A DNA stretch of 8,029 bases, taken from NCBI GenBank assembly GCA_002317115.1, contig DCIP01000044.1:1328-9356 (forward strand), read 5' to 3'. Below the pieces are notes generated by a model. The model was given only the letters and a program-made list of their open reading frames with translations. It was not told the origin of the DNA and made no database searches. The position numbers and the translations under genes are program-made. The first letter of the stretch is position 1; each line of letters starts with the position of its first letter. This DNA is from Candidatus Scybalocola fimicaballi. GTDB lineage: Bacteria; Bacteroidota; Bacteroidia; Bacteroidales; Paludibacteraceae. Positions 1 through 6,283 of this stretch are shown piece by piece.

Positions 1-947
1 GCTCCACTTTCGCCGACGGTGTATGATCCAAACTCAGTGAATAGGTTTGGCTCAGGCACTCCAGCCTGACGACATGCGTTCTGCACCTGTGTGACGATCT
101 CCTCGATCATATACTCATATTCGTAAGAGAAGTCCATGTGAGTCTGGATTGGAAGACCACCTCCGATATTCAAACTGTCAAGCTCCGGACAGATCTTCTT
201 TAGCTCAATATACATGTTCACTCCCTTGTTCAACTCATTCCAGTAGTAGGAAGTATCACGGATACCAGTGTTGATGAAGAAGTGAAGCATCTTAAGGCTG
301 ACCTGTGGATTATTCTTAATCTTCTCCTTATAATAAGGAATCAAATCGCTGTAGCGGATACCAAGACGTGATGTATAGAAGTCGAATTTAGGCTCCTCCT
401 CACTTGCCATACGCATACCCACCTGAAGCGGTTTGTCGAATCCGTCAAGCAAAAGATCAAGCTCGAATTTATTGTCCAGGATAGGAATGACGTTGGTAAA
501 ACCGTCATTGATAAGGTGTTGGATATTCTCAACATACTGTGGACGCTTGAATCCGTTGCAGAGAATGAATCTGTCTTTTGGCAAGTGGCCCTGCTCAGCA
601 AGAGCGTCAAGTAGGAAAATATCGAATGCGGATGATGTCTCAAGGTTTACACCCTGCTTAAGCACCGTCTCCATGACAAAAGAGAAGTGAGAACTCTTGG
701 TACAGTAGCAATAGTTGTATGTGCCTTGGTAATCAACCTTTGCCATAGCCACGTTGAACATTCTGCGCGCGTGCTGAATGTGGTTGGCGATAGCAGGAAG
801 ATATGAAATTCTCAACGGAGTACCATACTGTTTGATTATGTCCATTAGAGGAATGCCATGCCACTGAAGGTTGTTGTCCTCAACACTGAAATGGTCGTTA
901 GGAAACTCAAACGACTGCTCAATCAAATCAATGTACTTGTTTTTCAT
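1..947 (-). CDS. speA: Biosynthetic arginine decarboxylase, N-terminal half (partial, runs off left edge)
   Basis: A fold-type III PLP-dependent decarboxylase, expected to convert arginine to agmatine in the cytoplasm as the first step of polyamine synthesis. The reading frame is open from ATG 945-947 to the window edge, giving 315 complete codons. Known full-length Bacteroidetes homologues are about 630 residues, so about half is visible. Family marks seen: YCTKSSHF at residues 81-88, with K84 the likely Schiff-base lysine; HFFINTG starting at H222; the glycine loop IGGGLP with G262-G264; and EFGSYTVGES starting at E305, which matches the phosphate-binding region. The N-terminus (KYIDLIEQSFEFP) is typical of the Bacteroidetes form. 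The start is the first ATG of the frame. No Shine-Dalgarno is present, only an A-rich leader. It is divergent from folP and has its own leader with alternative hairpins. Ornithine or diaminopimelate decarboxylase is less likely given the motifs and N-terminus. Confidence 0.9.
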   Translation of the reverse strand, partial: MKNKYIDLIEQSFEFPNDHFSVEDNNLQWHGIPLMDIIKQYGTPLRISYLPAIANHIQHARRMFNVAMAKVDYQGTYNYCYCTKSSHFSFVMETVLKQGVNLETSSAFDIFLLDALAEQGHLPKDRFILCNGFKRPQYVENIQHLINDGFTNVIPILDNKFELDLLLDGFDKPLQVGMRMASEEEPKFDFYTSRLGIRYSDLIPYYKEKIKNNPQVSLKMLHFFINTGIRDTSYYWNELNKGVNMYIELKKICPELDSLNIGGGLPIQTHMDFSYEYEYMIEEIVTQVQNACRQAGVPEPNLFTEFGSYTVGESG

Positions 948-991
948 CGCTTTTGTCTTTTTGAATTTAAATTTTAATTCACTTAGATTGG

Positions 992-1022
992 CGGATTTTC
1001 ATCAATCCGATTCACTCGGATT
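992..1022 (-). promoter_or_regulatory. Three-arm alternative hairpin in the speA 5' leader
   Basis: CGGATT (992-997) can pair with AATCCG (1004-1009) across a 6-nt loop. AATCCGA (1004-1010) can instead pair with TCGGATT (1016-1022) across a 5-nt loop. Because the middle arm is shared, the two stems exclude each other. The element lies 45-75 nt upstream of the speA ATG and inside the predicted leader. This layout is compatible with a conformational switch or attenuator, but no ligand, uORF or poly-U tract is evident, so a regulatory function is inference. Confidence 0.35.
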
Positions 1023-1045
1023 TAATCTTTTTCCTTAATTCAGTG

Positions 1046-1053
1046 CAAATTTA
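1046..1053 (-). promoter_or_regulatory. Candidate -7 box for speA
   Basis: On the minus strand this reads TAAATTTG, a full match to the Bacteroidetes TAnnTTTG -7 element. It is the only such match on this strand in the intergenic region. Transcription would begin near 1040, giving a leader of about 90 nt that contains the hairpins at 992-1022. No convincing TTTG -33 box is found 19-21 bp upstream, so the call rests on the -7 box and its position. Confidence 0.4.
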
Positions 1054-1118
1054 TAAGCAATTTTCGAATTTTTATCCTTTTTGACTAATAAATATGTACG
1101 ATGTTAACGTTATTTTAA

Positions 1119-1126
1119 TAATTTTG
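1119..1126 (+). promoter_or_regulatory. Candidate -7 box for folP
   Basis: TAATTTTG matches the Bacteroidetes TAnnTTTG consensus and ends 23 bp before the folP ATG, predicting a leader of under 20 nt. The best -33 candidate is a weak TATG at 1093-1096, 22 bp upstream. An AT-rich inverted repeat, TTATT-TT-AATAA (1110-1121), overlaps the left end of the box and could be an operator or chance. Confidence 0.4.
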
Positions 1127-1149
1127 AAACATATTTAAATGATTTACTT

Positions 1150-2004
1150 ATGCCGTTCACTATCAACTTTGGAAAACGCGGATTGCGTACTTTTGATAAA
1201 CCCGTTGTGATGGGAATACTTAATGCCACACCTGATTCATTTTTTTCAGGTAGCAGGGCTAACAGTGATTCGGAAATATTGCGTCGCACCGAGCAAATGA
1301 TAAATGAAGGAGCGGAGATGATCGACGTGGGGGGATTCAGCACTCGTCCTGGAGCCGCAGAGGTAAGTGAGGCAGAGGAGTTGGACAGAGTTTGCAACGC
1401 GGTATCTCTTGTGAGAAACCAATATCCAGATGTTATAATCTCAGTTGATACGTTCAGAGCATCTGTGGCTAAAGAGTCTGTGCTTTCTTGTGGTGCCGAC
1501 GTGATTAATGATATTTCAGCAGGTGCTTTAGACGGTAAATTGTTTGAAACAGTAGCGTCGCTTGGCGTGCCTTATATCTTGATGCATAGTTTGGGAAACA
1601 GTGTCTCCGCACAACAGTTGGATCATGCCTATAATGATTTTATGGGCGACGTGATTAAATTCTTTGCTGAGAAGATTGACCAACTACATTTGTTGGGAGT
1701 AAAGGATATTATTGTGGATCCTGGATTCGGATTCTCCAAAACAATGGATCAAAACTATCAGTTGTTGGGTAATCTGAAGAGTTTCGACATATTTAAGATG
1801 CCTCTTTTGGTTGGTGTCTCACGCAAGAGAATGGCGTGGCAGGTGGCAGAAACAACTATAGAAGAGAGTCTTAACGCAACCACTGCAATCAACACACTTG
1901 CCTTGTCTACAGGCATGACTGACATCTTACGTGTCCATGATGTGAAAGCCGCTGTTGAGGCTGTTAAGGTCTGGGAAATGGCGAAGAAAAATGCAAAATT
2001 ATAA
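1150..2004 (+). CDS. folP: Dihydropteroate synthase
   Basis: Condenses 6-hydroxymethyl-7,8-dihydropterin pyrophosphate with p-aminobenzoate to give 7,8-dihydropteroate, the sulfonamide-sensitive step of folate synthesis in the cytoplasm. The 284-residue TIM-barrel protein has normal family length. Visible motifs in order: MGILNATPDSFF (21-32, with N25), GGFSTRPGA (61-69, the loop over pABA), SVDTF (98-102, with D100), DVINDI (117-122), LMH (144-146), the DPGFGFSKT loop (190-198), GVSRK (222-226) and the terminal RVHDV (261-265). All expected catalytic and ligand residues appear present, so the enzyme should be active. The ATG at 1150 is the first in frame after an upstream in-frame TAA at 1105-1107. 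The gene stands alone on its strand, divergent from speA and convergent with the LRR gene, with only 30 bp between the two stops. Confidence 0.97.
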   Translation: MPFTINFGKRGLRTFDKPVVMGILNATPDSFFSGSRANSDSEILRRTEQMINEGAEMIDVGGFSTRPGAAEVSEAEELDRVCNAVSLVRNQYPDVIISVDTFRASVAKESVLSCGADVINDISAGALDGKLFETVASLGVPYILMHSLGNSVSAQQLDHAYNDFMGDVIKFFAEKIDQLHLLGVKDIIVDPGFGFSKTMDQNYQLLGNLKSFDIFKMPLLVGVSRKRMAWQVAETTIEESLNATTAINTLALSTGMTDILRVHDVKAAVEAVKVWEMAKKNAKL

Positions 2005-2024
2005 ATGCGGAATGCGCAATGCGG
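2004..2024. repeat. Three 7-bp tandem units at the folP / LRR convergent junction
   Basis: AATGCGG, AATGCGC and AATGCGG lie head to tail, starting on the last base of the folP stop codon and filling most of the 30-bp gap between the two convergent stops. No stable terminator hairpin is apparent here. Short repeats of this kind can arise by slippage or be a dispersed intergenic repeat; this window alone cannot tell. Confidence 0.6.
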
Positions 2025-2034
2025 AGTGAATCAA

Positions 2035-3399
2035 TTATCTATTTATAATCTTCATTCCGTATTTGCTCAAACTGAACGACGATCTGTTTACAAGGTTTGA
2101 TTTCTCTATGTGACAATCTTCGAAGGCTCCTTCACCGATTTTTAGAATACTGGTTGGCACGGTTAGAGAGACAAGAGATTTGCAGTTTTTGAAGGCTCTG
2201 CTTGCGATGTAAGTCACATCCACTGGGATGTTGACAACTGTTGCGCTTGCTCTGCACGCAATAGCGGTGTCGCCTTTGATAAGCAAACCATCTTCTTGCT
2301 CTTTGTCTATGATTACCAAACCATATTTTGTCAAGTCGAATGTTGTATGATTAGTCAGTTTTGAGCTCTCTACATAACAGTTCACAAAGGCCTTTTTGCC
2401 TATGCTTCTCGTGTTGCTTGAGATGGTGATCGACGCGAGAGATGTGCATCCTAAGAAAGCCTCTTCGCCTACGCTTGCCACAAAGTGAGGAATGAATATG
2501 GAGGTAAGCGATGAACAGTTTTTGAATGCCCACCAGCCAATCTTATTGATAGTGTTTGGAAGAGTGACGGTGGTTAGTGATTTGCAGCCTGCAAATGTCT
2601 CGTCGCCAATTCTCATCACACCTTTAGGCACATCTATGGAAGTGAGTGAACTGCACTCCACAAATGCCATGTCTCCTATTGTCTCAACACTGTTAGGAAG
2701 CTTGATGGAAGTGAGTGAACTGCAGAAGGCGAACGCACTCTCACCAATCGTTGTCACTCCATTTGGAATCCTAATCGAAGACAGCGATGTGCATCCTAAG
2801 AAAGCCATCTCACCTATTTCTGTCACGTTGTTAGGAATCTTTACTGAAGCAAGAGAACTGCAGTCTGCGAAGATACCATTGCCAACTTTTGTCATCTTTT
2901 GTGGAATAGTCACAGATGCTATAGCCTTGCAGCCTGTGAAAGCGTAATTGCCGATACTGTCCACGCTGTTGGGAATGTATGCCGATGCGAGAGCGGTGCA
3001 GCCTGAAAACGCACCCTCTCCGATGATTCTGACTTGGCTGGGAAGTATGATGCCTGTAAGAGAAGTGCAGAATTCGAATGCACCACCTTCAATTTTTACT
3101 AATGAGTTTGGTAGTGTTATTGAGTGAAGAGAACTGCAGTTGTGGAATGCACGGCTGCCGATGCTGGTCACGTCAGCGTCGAAAGTCATAATCCAACATT
3201 TTTTGTCTTTGTCGAATTTGATAGATGTGATGTTGGCTTTCCAACGTTTCATGTCCGGCAAGATCTTAGCACCGTTGTTAGTGGTGTACCAGATTTCATT
3301 GTTGGCTGGCTCATCGTGAGCAGCCCACATAGACATTGGAGTTATCGCCATCAGTGTGGTGATCAAAAAAAGTAACAATAGATGTCTTAAATCTTTCAT
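2035..3399 (-). CDS. Secreted BspA-like leucine-rich-repeat (LRR_5) surface protein
   Basis: A 454-residue exported protein. Residues 1 to about 26 form a signal peptide: a charged MKDLRH start, a hydrophobic core, and an Ala-rich end at WAA. A unique region (about 28-77) precedes 23-residue repeats of the Treponema/BspA LRR type, with consensus SLTSIxIPNSVTxIGxxAFxxCS: about ten full units plus edge units over residues 78-343. A non-repeat spacer (about 344-385) follows, then about two more units (386-431), and a tail that repeats the spacer's opening (KLTNHTTFDLTKYG versus NLVNRSSFSLSKYG). Such proteins usually act in adhesion or protein binding at the cell surface. No C-terminal sorting domain or lipobox is seen, so final location is unclear. 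It is the last gene of the minus-strand cluster, 66 bp after the J-domain gene. The ATG at 3397-3399 is supported by the signal peptide directly after it. Confidence 0.88.
   Translation of the reverse strand: MKDLRHLLLLFLITTLMAITPMSMWAAHDEPANNEIWYTTNNGAKILPDMKRWKANITSIKFDKDKKCWIMTFDADVTSIGSRAFHNCSSLHSITLPNSLVKIEGGAFEFCTSLTGIILPSQVRIIGEGAFSGCTALASAYIPNSVDSIGNYAFTGCKAIASVTIPQKMTKVGNGIFADCSSLASVKIPNNVTEIGEMAFLGCTSLSSIRIPNGVTTIGESAFAFCSSLTSIKLPNSVETIGDMAFVECSSLTSIDVPKGVMRIGDETFAGCKSLTTVTLPNTINKIGWWAFKNCSSLTSIFIPHFVASVGEEAFLGCTSLASITISSNTRSIGKKAFVNCYVESSKLTNHTTFDLTKYGLVIIDKEQEDGLLIKGDTAIACRASATVVNIPVDVTYIASRAFKNCKSLVSLTVPTSILKIGEGAFEDCHIEKSNLVNRSSFSLSKYGMKIINR
2371..3168 (-). repeat. 69-bp-period coding repeats of the LRR protein
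   Basis: Tandem 69-bp units encode the 23-residue LRRs. Most differ at the DNA level, but some share long identical runs: 20 nt at 2636-2655 and 2705-2724 (one unit apart), and 21 nt at 2441-2461 and 2786-2806 (exactly five units, 345 bp, apart). Two further units lie outside this block, near 2107-2244. Confidence 0.85.
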
Positions 3400-3440
3400 A
3401 TTATTCTCTTTTTTTCAATTCTAATACCTCATCTCCTCAA

Positions 3441-3480
3441 ATCTCTAAGCTCTCATCTCTAAGCTTTAAGCTCTAAGCTT
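3441..3480. repeat. CTAAGCT-type intergenic repeat array
   Basis: The stretch holds two ATCTCTAAGCT units (3441-3451 and 3456-3466), then TTAAGCT and CTAAGCTT, including two HindIII-like AAGCTT palindromes at 3461-3466 and 3475-3480. The array runs into the end of the J-domain gene: on the minus strand it encodes that protein's last residues and its TAA stop (3466-3468). Weak stems such as AGCTT-T-AAGCT can form, but no terminator with a T-run is present. Confidence 0.6.
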
Positions 3481-4335
3481 CATAATCGTTTCGTAGGCTT
3501 GGTTGATTGATTGTGATTTGATTGTAGCTTTCCTAATCATCTCGTCGCCTTGATTGGCGAACAGATCAGGGTGATATCTTTTGAGAAGGTTGTTTTTCTG
3601 AGATTTGACCTCGCTGGTACTTGCCGACGGATCTATTCCCAGCACAGCGTATGCTTTTAGCAGTTCAGGAGAAAGAGTGGAGTAGTCAACCTTTTGTTTG
3701 TTGGTATTGTTTGATTGGCTATTCTCTTTTCTTTTTCTCTCGAATTCCTTCTCTCTCTTTCTTACCTCTTCATCCTCAAACCACTTGTCACGACGCTTTT
3801 CAAACTCTTTATAGTCGCCAAATTTGCCTGCTTTCATACGTTGCCAGAACATAGTCTCGACCTTATTGCAAGCCGTGAGCGACAATCCCATCGCTTTGCC
3901 GATGATAGAGATAAGTTTTTGCTGGTCGACGGTGGCTTGCCCGTCTGTGTATGCCAACGACCACATTCCAATCAGAATCTCCTTTTTGTCTGGAAATTCA
4001 AGATTTTTTAATGAGGAGTGTGCTTTATTTTCCAACTCTTTGACCTTTATCTGAACCTTTTGGTTTATCATTTTTATGAATAGGTCATCGTCGAGATATT
4101 TCACCACGTTTATCTGGTCGAATGCCATCCCTGCAAATTCCGACATCCTCTTTTTAAGGAAAGGGTCGCTGGAAACGTGTAGGTCTGGGGTCAACTTCAC
4201 AACTGCAATGAAAATGTCTGTTATTATCTTTTCGAATGACTCGTTGCTGTAACTTTTGGCACCATTAGAATTGTCATTTGTGATTCCATGGATTACCATA
4301 GCAATTGCTATCATTATGAAAATAAAAGTGAACAT
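3466..4335 (-). CDS. Membrane-anchored TerB / J-domain (DjlA-like) co-chaperone
   Basis: A 289-residue protein with the architecture and near length of DjlA. A single N-terminal hydrophobic segment (residues 1-18) should anchor it in the inner membrane. A helical TerB-like region follows (about 35-165), best seen at LIGMWSLAYTDGQATVDQQK (121-140). Next come a highly charged Lys/Glu-rich linker, probably coiled (about 173-208), and a C-terminal J domain (about 225-289) with the HPD motif intact at 255-257 in KRYHPDLF. HPD is the element by which J proteins stimulate DnaK ATPase, so cytoplasmic recruitment of DnaK to a membrane site is the expected role. No Gly/Phe-rich or zinc-finger region is present, which excludes canonical DnaJ. 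It starts 52 bp after the TPR gene's stop, and the last four residues are encoded by the intergenic repeat. The first ATG is chosen because it includes the membrane segment. The client is unknown. Confidence 0.8.
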   Translation of the reverse strand: MFTFIFIMIAIAMVIHGITNDNSNGAKSYSNESFEKIITDIFIAVVKLTPDLHVSSDPFLKKRMSEFAGMAFDQINVVKYLDDDLFIKMINQKVQIKVKELENKAHSSLKNLEFPDKKEILIGMWSLAYTDGQATVDQQKLISIIGKAMGLSLTACNKVETMFWQRMKAGKFGDYKEFEKRRDKWFEDEEVRKREKEFERKRKENSQSNNTNKQKVDYSTLSPELLKAYAVLGIDPSASTSEVKSQKNNLLKRYHPDLFANQGDEMIRKATIKSQSINQAYETIMKLRA

Positions 4336-4387
4336 TTTATTATGTTGTGATGTTATTTGATTTAGCCTATTGTGTTATAATGGACGG

Positions 4388-5317
4388 TTATTTAATACCT
4401 TTGTCTTTCATCCATTTAACGCAATCCTCGTCGCCAAGATCAGCCGCACGTTTCATACACTCGATCTGTTTGCCCTGGTTTCCCATCTCACCGTAGGCAT
4501 TGGCAATCTTGATGAATGCGCTGATGTCGTATGGCGTTAGCTCCACCACCTTGTCGAAACATTTCTCTGCACCTTCCTTCATGTTACGGTGAAGGAAAGA
4601 TATTCCAAGGTTGTAGTGGGCACGGGCATAACGTGGATTAAGCTCAATGGCTTTCTTGTAGCAGTCGATGGCATGATCCTCGTCGCCAAGATTACTGTAC
4701 GACACACCCATGTTGCAGAATGCCTTCTCGTAGTATGGGTTGATCTTCACTGTCTTGGTGTAACACTGTATGGCAGATGTCTCGTCGTCCATCTGAGAAT
4801 AGAGGTTTCCAAGATTATAGTGCGAACCAGCGTCGTCGGGATTAATCTTGATTGCCGACTCATAACATTGGATTGCATTCTCCACGTCGCCAAGGGTAGT
4901 GTAGGCCATTGCAAGATTGTGCAGAGTGGCAGCGTCGTTAGGGTCAAGCTTCACTGCCTTCTTATACTCGCTCACAGCCTCCACAGTCTCACCAAGGCTG
5001 TTGTAGGCATTACCCAAATTGAAATAGATCGACGCGTCGTCAAGTCCGTCTTCAATGGCAGAGTTGAAACATTTCACCGCGTCGCTATACTTGCCGATGT
5101 TGGAGTAGGCGTTACCCATGTTGTAGTAGATATAGGCGTTGCCCGGACTCAATTCCAATGCTTTTTTGTATAAGTTTATCGCATTCTGATATTTTCCGGC
5201 GGTATAACTGTCGTTTCCTTGTGCAAAAAATGAGTCTGCTGAGTCTTCAGCAAACGCAATGCAGGCGATATTAGTCGCCAATGATACAATTAAGGATAAA
5301 AATAAGTTCTTTCTCAT
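4388..5317 (-). CDS. Exported tetratricopeptide-repeat protein
   Basis: A 309-residue protein counted from ATG 5315-5317. This start gives a clean signal peptide: MRKN, a hydrophobic core, and an AFA|ED cleavage site after residue 23. An upstream in-frame TTG at 5351-5353 would add 12 residues ahead of that signal and is less likely. The mature part is almost entirely TPRs: eight 34-residue units over about residues 27-298, with regular motifs such as YNLGNAYSNLG, AIQCYxKAIKINP and a Pro-Asn/Asp turn, then a short C-terminal cap. TPR arrays are protein-binding scaffolds; this one should act in the periplasm or at the outer membrane. No enzyme domain or TonB/porin domain is fused to it. Its place after the MBOAT-SGNH pair suggests an envelope scaffold or assembly role, but that is inference from position. 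Confidence 0.85.
   Translation of the reverse strand: MRKNLFLSLIVSLATNIACIAFAEDSADSFFAQGNDSYTAGKYQNAINLYKKALELSPGNAYIYYNMGNAYSNIGKYSDAVKCFNSAIEDGLDDASIYFNLGNAYNSLGETVEAVSEYKKAVKLDPNDAATLHNLAMAYTTLGDVENAIQCYESAIKINPDDAGSHYNLGNLYSQMDDETSAIQCYTKTVKINPYYEKAFCNMGVSYSNLGDEDHAIDCYKKAIELNPRYARAHYNLGISFLHRNMKEGAEKCFDKVVELTPYDISAFIKIANAYGEMGNQGKQIECMKRAADLGDEDCVKWMKDKGIK
4424..5239 (-). repeat. 102-bp-period coding repeats (eight TPR units)
   Basis: Tandem 102-bp units encode the 34-residue TPRs. Period and phase are regular through the block, and the units are diverged at DNA level. The regularity explains the long antisense open frame opposite this gene. Confidence 0.8.
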
Positions 5318-5322
5318 ACCCA

Positions 5323-5354
5323 CAAAATTATAATATTTTGTAGATAGAAGCAAT
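5323..5354 (-). promoter_or_regulatory. Candidate internal promoter for the TPR gene
   Basis: On the minus strand, ATTG (5351-5354) is followed after 20 bp by TAATTTTG (5323-5330). This matches the Bacteroidetes -33/-7 layout (TTTG, 19-21 bp, TAnnTTTG) with one mismatch in the -33 box. The -7 box ends only 5 bp before the ATG at 5315-5317, so transcription would begin at or very near the start codon. The box also forms one arm of an inverted repeat, CAAAAT-N6-ATTTTG (5323-5340). Confidence 0.35.
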
Positions 5355-6283
5355 TATTTGTGCTCTTTTTGTATTATTTCCTTCAAGTCGTGCACAAAAA
5401 TTTCCGAGTATCTTACGGCTCCGTCATGCCAAAGGTGATGGTTATCGTAAAACAAATCCGGACGATCGGAGAATAATTTAGAGGTGTGGTAGTCGAACAA
5501 TATTATTTCATTTCTTTCTGCCCACTCGTGAATATATTCAAATGTGGTTGACGTCGCAATGTCGTAGTTCGGTGAAATCATGCAGAATAGAGTCATGCCG
5601 TTCTCCTTACATCTCTTTGCGAAAAGGTCGAGGTAGTGAACCTTTAGTGTGTCGATTTCAAATGTTGATGGCATCGTATCTCTCTTATCCGGTGCGACGG
5701 AGGGTTTGTCTTTCTTTAGGTAACCATGATCCATCAGTTTGGAATACGACACTGCATAGCCTGCTAAGTCTTCCATGATTTTGGAATTATATCTGTAGAG
5801 ATGGGATGCTTGGTATCTCCAGTATGTGCCGGCTCGACGGAATAGATCGTCAACCTCCTCATTTTCACCGATGTACGGAGCAAGGTAAGTAAGCGTGGTG
5901 AATGGATCATCCGACGTTGCAGCGAAATCACATTCTCTTAATTCCAAACCGATATATCGAAGCTTGCAGTTTTTTAGCGTCAGACATAATGCCGCATAGT
6001 GGGAATAAATATTGTCGCTGGCATCAATACCGCCGTTGTAAACGGTCATGCCGAGAGAGTCACTCATTATCGATGATACGTAGTGAGCCTCACAACGTGA
6101 TGTCCCAAGCAATATCATCTGATAGTCGCTTTTGCTCTTGTCGGAAGTGAACAACTCACGATATTTTGATGCGGTCAAACCATTGGAGTAGGCGTGGATC
6201 TCTTCGCAGATCTCACCTCCGATTCTGTCGACCACAAAGAGTCCGATAAGCACCGTCAACAATAATATTACAACCTTTTTCAT
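5354..6283 (-). CDS. SGNH-hydrolase-like O-acetyltransferase partner protein (AlgJ/AlgX/DltD-like role)
   Basis: A 309-residue protein with one N-terminal hydrophobic segment (residues 3-18) after MKK, so a membrane anchor or uncleaved signal with the rest in the periplasm. SGNH-type marks: GTSR at 60-63 with S62 as likely nucleophile, preceded by the strand YQMILL; NGG at 83-85; and YDNHHLWHDGA at 279-289, where D280 and H283 fit the DxxH of block V. These features recall the SGNH partners of MBOAT proteins, which receive an acyl group and pass it to a polymer, rather than a free esterase. The start codon overlaps the MBOAT stop by one base (TGATG), a strong sign of translational coupling. 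The acceptor polymer cannot be read from the sequence. A free lipase or esterase is possible but less likely given the neighbour. Confidence 0.8.
   Translation of the reverse strand: MKKVVILLLTVLIGLFVVDRIGGEICEEIHAYSNGLTASKYRELFTSDKSKSDYQMILLGTSRCEAHYVSSIMSDSLGMTVYNGGIDASDNIYSHYAALCLTLKNCKLRYIGLELRECDFAATSDDPFTTLTYLAPYIGENEEVDDLFRRAGTYWRYQASHLYRYNSKIMEDLAGYAVSYSKLMDHGYLKKDKPSVAPDKRDTMPSTFEIDTLKVHYLDLFAKRCKENGMTLFCMISPNYDIATSTTFEYIHEWAERNEIILFDYHTSKLFSDRPDLFYDNHHLWHDGAVRYSEIFVHDLKEIIQKEHK

Noticed and set aside
1004..1022. Reading AATCCGA-N5-TCGGATT as an intrinsic terminator on the plus strand
   Set aside because: It lies between two divergent genes, so no plus-strand transcript ends here, and the T-run after it is interrupted. 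A leader structure for speA fits the position better.
2492..2947. 151-residue open frame on the plus strand opposite the LRR gene
   Set aside because: Its 23-residue periodicity simply mirrors the LRR repeats on the other strand.
2371..3168. CRISPR-like or other non-coding repeat array
   Set aside because: The 69-bp period is continuous, lacks distinct spacers, and is one open reading frame of LRR units.
4589..5173. 194-residue open frame on the plus strand opposite the TPR gene
   Set aside because: It is exactly antisense to the regular TPR repeats, shows periodic Val-rich shadow sequence and no family motif. The minus-strand frame has a signal peptide and clear TPRs.
5240..5317. TPR protein as a lipoprotein via Cys19 (NIAC)
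   Set aside because: Position -3 is Asn and no Leu-type lipobox is present. The AFA|ED signal peptidase I site four residues later is a much better fit.
5318..5353. TTG at 5351-5353 as the TPR gene start
   Set aside because: It would place 12 polar and aromatic residues ahead of a perfectly good signal peptide that begins at ATG 5315-5317; it also coincides with the possible -33 box.
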